Assembly (NCBI RefSeq): GCF_029227915.1
Contig: NC_079878.1
Location: forward strand, 4,156,001 to 4,220,000
Length of the DNA stretch: 64,000 bases
Source: Hydractinia symbiolongicarpus
Taxonomy: Eukaryota; Cnidaria; Hydrozoa; Anthoathecata; Hydractiniidae
Direction: 5' to 3'
In this document: piece after piece, positions 23,941 through 35,926 of the stretch
How positions within the stretch are numbered: position 1 is the stretch's first letter
Layout of the letters: every line of letters begins with the position of its first letter
Notes under the pieces: generated by a model
Told to the model about the DNA's origin: nothing
The model's database searches: none
Seen by the model: the letters and a program-made list of their open reading frames with translations, nothing else
Program-made: the position numbers and the translations under genes

Positions 23941-26900
23941 AATTGGCTCATTTATCGCATTTACAAGGTCACAGTCCAGAATCAGTTCAATTAAGTCCCA
24001 CAATCAATCGTTTCACTGTTAAAAGCGATGCAACCTAGTAATATCAGAACACTATCGCTAAATACATGTTGGTACGAATATGTGACGCAACCGTTGTAAC
24101 TCAAACGGATTGATACCGCCAAGAAGTCGATGAAGTGTAGTTTTTAAGAATGTCTCTATTTCTTCAGCGCGTGCTAACGGCCAGGATTAGTCCCGCAGTA
24201 AAAAAAGACTTATTTATCTAAATTTTTTAATAAAACGCTACCACAGTGCCCAGTGCAATCGCTGAGTTCCAGCAATCAAGTCAAATTAAGAAGAATGTTA
24301 TTTCTTGTAGTCAAACTGGCTCATTTATAACATTTATCAGGTCACAGTCCAAAGTTAGTTCAATTAAGTCCCATAGTCAATCGTTTCACTGTTAAAGGCG
24401 ATGCAACCTAGTAATATCAGAATACTATCGCTAAATACATGTTGGTACGAATATGTGACGCAACCGTTGTAACTCCAGCGGATTGATACCGCCAAGAAGT
24501 CGATGAAGTGTAGTTTTTGAGAATGTCTCTATTTCTTCAGCGCGTGCTAACGGCCAGGATTATTCCCGCAGTAAAAAAGGACTTATTTATCTAAATTTCT
24601 TAATAAAACGCTACCACAGTGCCCAGTGCAATCGCTGAGTTCCAGCAATCAAGTCAAACTAAGAAGAATGTTATTTCTTGTAGTCAAACTTGCTCATTTA
24701 TAACATTTATCAGGTCACAGTCCAAAGTTAGTTTAATTAAGCACCATAGTCAATCGTTTCACTGTTAAAGGCGATGCAACCTAGTAATATCAGAATACTA
24801 TCGCTAAATATATGTTGGTACGAATATGTGACTCAACCGTTTTAACTCAAACGGATTGATACCGCCAAGAAGACGATGAAGTGTAGATTTTGAGAATGTC
24901 TCTATTTCTTCAGCGCGTGCAACGGTCAGGATTAGTCCCACAGAAAAAAAAGACTTATTTATCTAAATTTTTAAATAAAGCACTACCACAGAGACTAGTG
25001 TACTCGCTGAATTCCAGCAATCATGTCGAATTTGGAAGAATGATATTTCTTGGAGCCCAATTGGCTCATTTATCGCATTTACAAGGTCACAGTCCAGAAT
25101 CAGTTCAATTAAGTGCCACAGTCAATCGTTTCACTGTTAAAAGCGATGCAACTTAGTCATATCGGAAAAAAATCACTAAATGCTTGTTGGTACGAATATG
25201 TGACACAACCGTTGTAACTCAAACGGATTAACACCGTTAGAAAGTCAATGAAATGTAGTTTTTGAAACCGTCTCTATTTCTTTAGCGCGAACTAACGGTT
25301 GGGAATGGTCCCACAATAAAAAATGACTTATTAAAATTAATTTTTAAATAAAACGCTACCACAGGGCCCAGTGCAATCGCTGAGTTCCAGCAATCAAGTC
25401 AAATTAAGAAGAATGTTACTTCTTGTAGTCAAACTGGCTCATTTATCACATTTACAAGGTCAAAATCCAAAATCAGTTCAATTAAGTCCCACAGTGAAAC
25501 GTTTCACTGTTAAAAGCGATGCAACCTACTAATATCCGAATACTATCGCTAAATACATAAGGGGCTAATATGTGACGCAATCGTTGTAACTTAAACGAAT
25601 TGACACCGCTAGAAAGTCAACGAAAAGTAGTTTTTGAAACTGTTTCTATTTCTTCAGCGCGAACTGATGGCTGGGATTGGTCCCACAGTAAAAAATGACT
25701 TATTTAACTTAATTTTTAAATAAAACTCTACCACAGCGCCCAGTGCAATCGCTGAGTTCCAGCAATCAAGTCAAATTAAGAAGAATGTTATTTATTGTAG
25801 TCAAACTGGCTCATTTATAACAATTATCAGGTCACACTCCAAAGTTAGTTCAATTAAGTCCCACAGTCAATCGTTTCACTGTTAAAAGCGATGCAACTTA
25901 GTCACATCGGAAAAAAATCACTAAATACATGTTGGTACGAATATGTGACGCAACCGATGTAACTATAACGGATTAACATCGTTAGAAAATCATTGAAATG
26001 TAGTTTTTGAAGCTGTCTCTATTTCTTCAGCGCTTGCTAACGGCCAGGATTAGTCCCACAGTAAAAAATGACTTATTAAACTTAATTTTTAAATAAAAGC
26101 TACCACAGTGCCCAATGCAATCGCTGAGTTCCAGCAATCAAGTCAAATTAAGAAGAATGTTATTTCTTGTAGTCAAACTGGCTCATTTATTACATTTTTA
26201 AGGTCAAAATCCAAAATCAGTTCAATTAAGTCCCACAGTCAATCTTTTCACTGTTAAAAGCGATGCAACCTAGTAATATCCGAATACTATCGCTAACTAC
26301 ATGTGGGGACGAATATGTGGCGCAACCGTTGTAACTCAAACGGATTGTTACCGTTAGAAAGTCAATGCAATGTAGTTTTTGAAACTCTTGCTATTTCTTC
26401 AGCGCGCGATAACGGCTAGGATTGGTCCCACAGTAAAAAATAACTTTTTTATTTAAATTTTTAAATGAAGTGCTACCACAGCGCCCAGTGTAATCGCTGA
26501 GTTCCGGTAATCATGTCAAATTAAGAAGAATGTTATTTCTTGGGTCCAGTTGGCTCACTTATCACATTTATAAGGTCAGAGTCCAAAGTTAGTTCAATTA
26601 AGTTCCACAGTCAATTGTTTCACTGTTAAAAGCAATATGTCTTAGTAATATCGGAAAGATATCACTAAATACAGGTTGGTACGAATATGTGACGCAACCG
26701 TTGTAACTCAAACGGATTGATACCGCCAAGAAGTCAATGGAATTTAGTTTTTGAGAATTTCTCTATTTCTTCAGTGCGTGCTAACGGCCAGGATTGGTCC
26801 CTCAGTAGAAAAAGACTTATTTTTGTAAATTTTTAAATAAAGCGTTACCGCAGAGCCTAGTGTATTCGCTGAATTCCAGCAATCATGTCAATTTAAGAAG

Positions 26901-27213
26901 AATGTTACTTCTTTGAGTCCAATTGGCTCATTTATCACATTTATAAGTTCACAGACCAGATTCAGTTCAATTAATTCCCAGAATCAATCGTTTCACAGTT
27001 AAAAGCGATACAACTTAGTAATATCGGAAAAATATCATTAAATACATGTTGGTACGAATATGTGACGCAACCGTTCTAACTCAAACGGATTGACACTGTT
27101 AGAAAGTCAATGAAATGTAGTTTTTGAAACTGTCTTTAATTCTTCAGCGCAAACTAACGGCTGGGATTGGTCCCACAGTAAAAAATGACTTTTTTATTTA
27201 AATTTTTAATAAA

Positions 27214-27228
27214 GCGCTGCCACAGCGC
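27214..27228. other. GC-rich mini-hairpin gcgctg-cca-cagcgc
   Basis: A 6-bp perfect inverted repeat with a 3-nt spacer, in units where the usual 'gcactaccacag' reads 'gcgctgccacagcgcc'. It also appears near 30792, 43822, 44193, 50786, 51531 and 53022. A 5-bp version (gcgct-accac-agcgc) is at 54140-54154 and other sites to the right. The left 25 kb lacks it. It could be chance fixation in one subfamily. Confidence 0.65.
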
Positions 27229-28872
27229 CCGGTGTAATCGCTGAGTTCCAGCAATCATGTCAAATTAAGAAAAATGTTATTTCTTGTAGTCAAACTGGCT
27301 CATTTATCGCATTTACAAGGTCACAGTCCAGAATCAGTTCAATTAAGTCCCACAATCAATCGTTTCACTGTTAAAAGCGATGCAACCTAGTAATATCAGA
27401 ACACTATCGCTAAATACATGTTGGTACGAATATGTGACGCAACCGTTGTAACTCAAACGGATTGATACCGCCAAGAAGTCGATGAAGTGTAGTTTTTAAG
27501 AATGTCTCTATTTCTTCAGCGCGTGCTAACGGCCAGGATTAGTCCCGCAGTAAAAAAAGACTTATTTATCTAAATTTTTTAATAAAACGCTACCACAGTG
27601 CCCAGTGCAATCGCTGAGTTCCAGCAATCAAGTCAAATTAAGAAGAATGTTATTTCTTGTAGTCAAACTGGCTCATTTATAACATTTATCAGGTCACAGT
27701 CCAAAGTTAGTTCAATTAAGTCCCAAAGTCAATCGTTTCACTGTTAAAGGCGATGCAACCTAGTAATATCAGAATACTATCGCTAAATACATGTTGGTAC
27801 GAATATGTGACGCAACCGTTGTAACTCCAGCGGATTGATACCGCCAAGAAGTCGATGAAGTGTAGTTTTTGAGAATGTCTCTATTTCTTCAGCGCGTGCT
27901 AACGGCCAGGATTATTCCCGCAGTAAAAAAAGACTTATTTATCTAAATTTTTTAATAAAACGCTACCACAGTGCCCAGTGCAATCGCTGAGTTCCAGCAA
28001 TCAAGTCAAATTAAGAAGAATGTTATTTCTTGTAGTCAAACTTGCTCATTTATAACATTTATCAGGTCACAGTCCAAAGTTAGTTTAATTAAGTCCCATA
28101 GTCAACGTTTCACTGTTAAAGGCGATGCAACCTAGTAATATCAGAATACTATCGCTAAATACATGTTGGTACGAATATGTGACTCAACCGTTTTAACTCA
28201 AACGGATTCATACCGCCAAGAAGACGATAAAGTGTAGTTTTTGAGAATGTCTCTATTTCTTCAGCGCGTGCTAACGGCCAGGATTAGTCCCACAGAAAAA
28301 AAAGACTTATTTATCTAAATTTTTAAATAAAGCACTACCACAGAGACTGGTGTACTCGCTGAATTCCAGCAATCATGTCGAATTTGGAAGAATGATATTT
28401 CTTGGAGCCCAATTGGCTCATTTATCGCATTTACAAGGTCACAGTCCAGAATCAGTTCAATTAAGTGCCACAGTCAATCGTTTCACTGTTAAAAGCGATG
28501 CAACTTAGTCACATCGGAAAAAAATCACTAAATGCTTGTTGGTACGAATATGTGACACAACCGTTGTAACTCAAACGGATTAACACCGTTAGAAAGTCAA
28601 TGAAATGTAGTTTTTGAAACCGTCTCTATTTCTTTAGCGCGAACTAACGGTTGGGAATGGTCCCACAGTAAAAAATGACTTATTAAAGTTAATTTTTAAA
28701 TAAAACGCTACCACAGCGCCCAGTGCAATCGCTGAGTCCCAGCAATCAAGTCAAATTAAGAAGAATGTTACTTTTTGTAGTCAAACTGGCTCATTTATCA
28801 CATTTATAAGGTCAAAGTCCAAAATCAGTTCAATTAGGTCCCACAGTCAAACGTTTCACTGTTAAAAGCGAT

Positions 28873-29472
28873 GCAATCTAGTAATATCCGAATACTATCG
28901 CTAAATACATGTGGGGACGAATATGTGACGCGACCGTTGTAAATTAAACAGATTGATACCGCCAAGAAGTCGATGAAGTGTAGATTTTGAGAATGTCTCT
29001 ATTTCTTCAGCGCGTGTAACGGCCAGGATTATTCCCTCAGAAAAAAAAGACTTATTTATCTAAATTTTTAAATAAAGCACTACCACAGAGCCTAGTGTAC
29101 TCGCTGAATTCCAGCAATCATGTCGAATTAAGAAGAATGGTATTTCTTGGAGACCAATTGGCTCATTTATCGCCTTTACAAGGTCACAGTCCAGAATCAG
29201 TTCAATTAAGTCCCACAGTCAATCGTTTCACTGTTAAAAGTAACTAAAGGCTTGGATTGCTCCCAAAGTGAGAAATGACTTATGTAACTTTATTTTTAAA
29301 TAAAACGCTACCACAGTGCCCAGTGCAATCGCTGAGTTCCAGCAATCAAGTCAAATTAAGAAGAATGTTACTTCTTGTAGTCAAACTGGCTCATTTATCA
29401 CATTTACAAGGTCAAAATCCAAAATCAGTTCAATTGAGTCCCACAGTCAAACGTTTCACTGTTAAAAGCGAT
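28873..29472. repeat. 600-bp shortened dimer, third copy of the 147-bp deletion
   Basis: The junction near 29240 is the same as at 21478 and 22451, with the same flanking variants (gcaatctagt, 'attccctcagaaaaaaa', 'cttggattgctccc'). It lies inside the right copy of the 3352-bp duplication and is absent from the left copy. It was therefore either inserted here by exchange with the 21-22 kb region or lost from the left copy. Confidence 0.88.
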
Positions 29473-30711
29473 GCAACCTACTAATATCCGAATACTATCG
29501 CTAAATACATAAGCGGCGAATATGTGACGCAATCGTTGTAACTTAAACGAATTGACACCGCTAGAAAGTCAACGAAAAGTAGTTTTTGAAACTGTTCCTA
29601 TTTCTTCACCGCGAACTGATGGCTGGGATTGGTCCCACAGTAAAAAATGACTTATTTAACTTAATTTTTAAATAAAACTCTACCACAGCACCCAGTGCAA
29701 TCGCTGAGTTCCAGCAATCAAGTCAAATTAAAAAGAATGTTATTTCTTGTAGTCAAACTGGCTCATTTATAACAATTATCAGGTCACACTCCAAAGTTAG
29801 TTCAATTAAGTCCCACAGTCAATCGTTTCACTGTTAAAAGCGATGCAACTTAGTCACATCGGAAAAAAATCACTAAATACATGTTGGTACAAATATGTGA
29901 CGCAACCGATGTAACTATAACGGATTAACACCGTTAGAAAATCATTAAAATGTAGTTTTTGAAGCTGTCTCTATTTCTTCAGCGCTTGCTAACGGCCAGG
30001 ATTAGTCCCACAGTAAAAATGACTTATTAAACTTAATTTTTAAATAAAAGCTACCACAGTGCCCAGTGCAATCGCTGAGTTCCAGCAATCAAGTCAAATT
30101 AAGAAGAATGTTATTTCTTGTAGTCAAACTGGCTCATTTATCACATTTTTAAGGTCAAAGTCCAAAATCAGTTCAATTAAGTCCCACAGTCAATCTTTTC
30201 ACTGTTAAAAGCGATGCAACCTAGTAATATCCGAATACTATCGCTAAGTACATGTGGGGACGAATATGTGGCGCAACCGTTGTAACTCAAACGGATTGTT
30301 ACCGTTAGAAAGTCAATGCAATGTAGTTTTTGAAACTGTTGCTATTTCTTCAGCGCGCGATAACGGCTAGGATTGGTCCCACAGTAAAAAATGACTTTTT
30401 TATTTAAATTTTTAAATGAAGTGCTACCACAGCGCCCAGTGTAATCGCTGAGTTCCGGTAATCATGTCAAATTAAGAAGAATGTTACTTCTTGGGTCCAG
30501 TTGGCTCACTTATCACATTTATAAGGTCAGAGTCCAAAGTTAGTTCAATTAAGTTCCACAGTCAATTGTTTCACTGTTAAAAGCAATATGACTTAGTAAT
30601 ATCGGAAAGATATCACTAAATACAGGTTGGTACGAATATGTGACGCAACCGTTGTAACTCAAACGGATTGATACCGCCAAGAAGTCAATGGAATTTAGTT
30701 TTTGAGAATGT

Positions 30712-31335
30712 TTCTATTTCTTCAGCGCAAACTAACGGCTGGGATCGGTCCCACAGTAAAAAATGACTTTTTTATTTAAATTTTTAATAAAGCGCTGCCA
30801 CAGCGCCCAGTGTAATCGCTGAGTTCCAGCAATCATGTCAAATTAAGAAGAATGTTATTTCTTGTAGTCAAACTGGCTCATTTATCACATTTATAAGGTC
30901 AAAGTTCAAAATCAGTTCAATTAAGTCCCACAGTCAAACGTTTCACTGTTAAAAGCGATGCAACCTAGTAATATTCGAACACTATCGATAAATACATGTT
31001 AAAACGAATATGTGACGCAACCGTTGTAACTCAAACAGATTTATACCGCTAGAAAGTCAATAAAATGTAGTCTTTGGAACTGTTCCTCTATATTCAGCGC
31101 GTTCTAACGCCCAGGATTGGTCCCACAGTAAGAAAAGACTTATTTATCTAAATTTTTAAATAAAGCACTACCACAGAGCCTAATATGATCGCTGAGTTCC
31201 AGCAATCATGTCAAATTAAGAAGAATGTTATTCCGTAGAGACCAATTTGCTCATTTATCGCATTTACAAGGTCACAGTCCAGAATCAGTTCAATTAAGTC
31301 CCACAGTCAATCGTTTCACTGTTAAAAGCGATGCA
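30712..31335. repeat. Satellite monomers between HORs
   Basis: Roughly two units of mixed type. One has 'ggaactgttcctctatattc' (31077-31096), a variant that recurs in related form near 44425, 49950 and 57015. No other feature is visible. Confidence 0.75.
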
Positions 31336-33600
31336 ACTTAGTCACATCGAAAAAAATCACTAAATACATGTTGGTACGAATATGTGACGCAACCGTTGTA
31401 ACTCAAACAGATTTATACCGCTAGAAAGTCAACGAAAAGTTGTTTTTGAAACTGTTTCTATTTTTTCAGCACGAACTAATGGCTGGGATTGGTACCACAG
31501 TAAAAACAGACTTATTTATCTTCATTTTTTAACAAACAGTTACCACAGTTCCCACTGTAATCGCTTAGTTCCAGCAATCAAGTCGAATTAAGAAAAATGG
31601 TATTCCTCGGAGCCCAATTGGCTCATTTATCGCATTTACAAGGTCACAGTCCAGAATCAGTTCAATTAAATCCCACAGTCAATCGTTTCACTGTTGAAAG
31701 CGATGCAACTTAGTCACATCGGAAAAAATCACTAAATACATGTTGGTGCGAATATGTGACGCAACCGTTGTAACTCAAACGGATTAACACCGTTAGAAAG
31801 TCATTGAAATGTAGTTTTTGAAGCAGTCTCTATTTCTTCAGCGCGTGCTAACGGCCAGGATTAGTTCCACAGTAAAAAAAGACTTATTTAACTTAATTTT
31901 TAAATAAAACGCTACCACAGTGGCCAGTGCAATCGCTGAGTTCCAGCAATCAAGACAAATTAAGAAGAATGTTACTTCTTGTTGTCAAACTGGCTCATTT
32001 ATCACATTTTTAAGGTCAAAGTACAAAATCAGTTCGATTATGTCCCACAGTCAAACGTTTTACTGTTAAAAGCGATGCAACCTAGTACTATCAGAAAAAT
32101 ATCGCTAAATACATGTTCGTACGAATATGTGACGCAACCGTTGTAAATTAAACGGATTGATACGGCCAAGAAGTCGATAAAATGTAGTTTCTGAGAATGT
32201 CTCTATTTCTTCAGCGCGAACTAACGGCTAGGATTGGTCCCACAGTGAAAACAGACATATTTATCTTCATTTTTTAACAAAGAGTTACCACAGTACCCAC
32301 TGTAAATGCTGAGTTCCAGCAATCAAGTCAAATTAAGAAGAATGTTACTTCTTGTAGTCAAACTGGCTCATTTATCACATTTATAAGGCCAAAGTCCAAA
32401 ATCAGTTCAATTAAGTCCCACAGTCAAATATTTCACTGTTAAAAGCGATGCAACTTAGTCACATCGGAAAAAAATCACTAAATACATGTTGGTACGAAAA
32501 TGTGACGCAACCGTTGTAACTCAAACAGATTTATACCGCTAGAAAGTCAACGAAAAGTAGTTTTTGAAACTGTTTCTATTTTTTCAGCGCGAACTAATGG
32601 CTGGGATTGGTACCACAGTAAAAACAGACTTATTTATCTTCATTTTTTAACAAACAGTTACCACAGTTCCCACTGTAATCGCTTAGTTCCAGCAATCAAG
32701 TCGAATTAAGAAAAATGGTATTCCTCGGAGCCCAATTGGCTCATTTATCGCATTTACAAGGTCACAGTCCAGAATCAGTTCAATTAAATCCCACAGTCAA
32801 TCGTTTCACTGTTAAAAGCGATGCAACTTAGTCACATCGGAAAAAATCACTAAATACATGTTGGTACGAATATGTGACGCAACCGTTGTAACTCAAACGG
32901 ATTAACACCGTTAGAAAGTCATTGAAATGTAGTTTTTGAAGCTGTCTCTATTTCTTCAGCGCGTGCTAACGGCCAGGATTAGTTCCACAGTAAAAAAAGA
33001 CTTATTTAACTTAATTTTTAAATAAAACGCTACCACAGTGCCCAGTGCAATCGCTGAGTTCCAGCAATCAAGACAAATTAAGAAGAATGTTACTTCTTGT
33101 TGTCAAACTGGCTCATTTATCACATTTTTAAGGTCAAAGTACAAAATCAGTTCGATTATGTCCCACAGTCAAACGTTTTACTGTTAAAAGCGATGCAACC
33201 TAGTACTATCAGAAAAATATCGCTAAATACATGTTCGTACGAATATGTGACGCAACCGTTGTAAATTAAACGGATTGATACGGCCAAGAAGTCGATAAAA
33301 TGTAGTGTTTGAAACTGTTTCTATTTTTTCAGCGCGAACTAATGGCTGGGATTGGTACCACAGTAAAAACAGACTTATTTATCTTCATTTTTTAACAAAC
33401 AGTTACCACAGTTCCCACTGTAATCGCTTAGTTCCAGCAATCAAGTCGAATTAAGAAAAATGGTATTCCTCGGAGCCCAATTGGCTCATTTATCGCATTT
33501 ACAAGGTCACAGTCCAAAATCAGTTCAATTAAGTCCCACAGTCAAATATTTCACTGTTAAAAGCGATGCAACCTAGTAATATCCAAATACTATCGCTAAA
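31335..33600. repeat. 3-monomer (1118-bp) and 2-monomer (745-bp) duplications
   Basis: Sequence 31335-32187 recurs at about 32453-33305 (1118-bp offset). Shared variants are 'attggtaccacag' (31488 and 32606), 'tttaacaaacagttaccac' (31526 and 32644), 'ttcgattatgtccc' (32032 and 33150) and 'gatacggccaag'. At 33306 the copy switches to another unit, and 'attggtaccacagtaaaaac' appears a third time near 33351, about 745 bp after the second. At least two exchange events are needed. Confidence 0.85.
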
Positions 33601-35926
33601 TACATGTGGGGCGAATATGTGACGCAACTGTTGTAACTCAAACGGATTAACACTGTTAGAAAGTCAATGAAATGTAGTTTTTGAAACTGTCTCTATTTCT
33701 TCAGCGCGAACTAACGGCTGGGATTGCTCCCACAGTGAAAAATGACTTATTTAACTTAATTTTTAAATAAAACGCTACCACAGTGCACAGTGCAATCGCT
33801 GAGTTCCAGCAATCAAGTCAAATTAAGAAGAATGTTACTTCTTGTAGTCAAACTGGCTCATTTATCACATTTACAAGGTCAAACTCCAAAATCAGTTCAA
33901 TTAAGTCCCACAGTCAAACGTTTCACTTTTAAAAGCGATGCAACCTAGTAAAATTGGAAGAAAATCACTAAACACATGTTGGTACGAATATGTGACGCAA
34001 CCGTTGTAACTCAAACGGATTGACACCGTTAGAAATTCAATGAAATGTAGTTTTTGAGAATGTCTCTAATTCTTCAGCGCGCGATAACGGCTTGGATTGG
34101 TCCCACAGTAAAAAATGACTTTTTAATTTAAATTTTTAAATGAAGTTCTACCACAGCGCCCAGTGTAATCGCTGAGTTCCGGCAATCATGTCAACTTCAG
34201 AAGAATGTTATTTCTTGGGTCCAATTGGCTCAATTATCACATTTATAATATCACAGTGCAGAATCAGTTCAATTAAGTCCCACAGTCAATCGTTTCACTG
34301 TTAAAAGCAATGCAACTTAGTCACGTCGGAAAAAAATCACTAAATACATGTTGGTAGGAATATGTGACGCAACCGTTGTAACTCAAACGGATTAACACTG
34401 TTAGAAAGTCAATGAAATGTAGTTTTTGAAACTGTCTCTATTTCTTCAGCGCAAACTAACGGCTGGGATTGCTGCCACAGTAAAAAATAACTTATTTAAC
34501 TTAATTTTTAAATAAAACACTACCACAGTGCCCAGTGCAATCGCTGAGTTCCAGCAATCAAGTCAAATTAAGAAGAATGTTACTTCTTGTTGTCAAACTG
34601 GCTCATTTATCACATTTACAAGGTCACACTCCAAATTCAGTTCAATTAAGTCCCACAGTCAAGCGTTTCACTTTTAAAAGCGATGCAACCAAGTATTATC
34701 CGAATACTATCGCTAAATACATGCGGGGCGAATATGTGACACAACCGTTGTAACTCAAACGGATTGACACCGTTAGAAAGTCAACGAAAGGTAGTTTTTG
34801 AAACTGTTTCTATTTTTTCAACGCGAACTAATGGCTGGGATTGGTCCCACAATTAAAAATGACTTATTTAACTTAATTTTTAAATAAAACTCTACCACAG
34901 CGCACAGTGCAATCGCTGAGTTCCAGCAATCAAGTCAAATTAAGAAGAATGTTATTTCTTATAGTCAAACTGGCTCATTTATAACATTTACAAGGCCACA
35001 CTCCAAAATCAGTTCAATTAAGTCCCACAGTCAAACGTTTCACTGTTAAAAACGATGCAACGTAGTACTATCAGAAAAATATCGCTAAATACATGTGGGG
35101 CGAATATGTAACGCAACTGTTGTAACTCAGACGGATTAACACTGTTAGAAAGTCAATGAAATGTAGTGTTTGAAACTGTCTCAATTTCTTCAGCGCGAAC
35201 TAACGGCTGGGATTGCTCCCACAGTGAAAAATGACTTATTTAACTTAATTTTTAAATAAAACGCTACCACAGTGCACAGTGCAATCGCTGAGTTCCAGCA
35301 ATCAAGTCAAATTAAGAAGAATGTTACTTCTTGTAGTCAAACTGGCTCATCTGTCACATTTATAAGGACATACTCCAGAGTCAGCTCAATAATTCCCACA
35401 GTCACTCGTTTCACTGTTAAAAGCAATACAACTTAGTAAAATTGGAAGAAAATCACTAAATACATGTTGGTACGAATATGTGACGCAACCGTTGTAACTC
35501 AAACGGATTAACACTGTTAGAAATTAAATGAAATGTAGTTTTTGAAACTGTCTCTATTTCTTCAGCGCAAACTAACGGCTGGGATTGCTCCCACAGTAAA
35601 AAATAACTTATTTAACCTAATTTTTAAATAAAACGCTACCACAGTGCCCAGTGCAGTCGCTGAGTTCCAGCAATCAAGTCAAATTAAGAAGAATGTTACT
35701 TCTTGTTGTCAAACTGGCTCATTTATCACATTTACAAGGTCACACTCCAAAATCAGTTCAATTAAGTCCCACAGTCAAACGTTTCACTTTTAAAAGCGAT
35801 GCAACCTAGTAATATCCGAATACTATCGCCAAATACAAATGGGGACGAGTATGTGACGCAACAGTTGTATCTGAAACGGATTGATACCGTTAGAAATTCA
35901 ATGAAACGTAGTTTTTGAAACTGTCG
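33600..35926. repeat. Heterogeneous satellite monomers
   Basis: About six divergent units with distinct variants: 'catgtggggcgaatatgtg', 'ttcttgggtccaattgg', and 'ctcatctgtcacatttataa' with 'aattcccacag'. The pattern at 35340-35400 reappears near 54590 and 56090, so related units lie about 20 kb apart. No non-satellite sequence. Confidence 0.8.

Larger units (their letters stand above)
23940..30712. repeat. 9-monomer duplication, 3352-bp offset shifting to 3952 bp
   Basis: Landmarks 24030, 24403, 24777 and 25148 pair with 27382, 27755, 28127 and 28500 at about 3352 bp. Landmarks 25521, 25893, 26265 and 26637 pair with 29473, 29845, 30216 and 30589 at 3952 bp. Shared variants are 'cttgctcatttataac' (24689 and 28040), 'acttagtcatatcgg' or a close relative, 'cattgaaatgtag' and 'aatacaggttggtacg' (26669 and 30621). 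The right copy has an extra block of about 600 bp (28.87-29.47 kb) carrying the 147-bp deletion. Near 30712 it skips one monomer present in the left copy at 26.7-27.1 kb. Confidence 0.87.
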
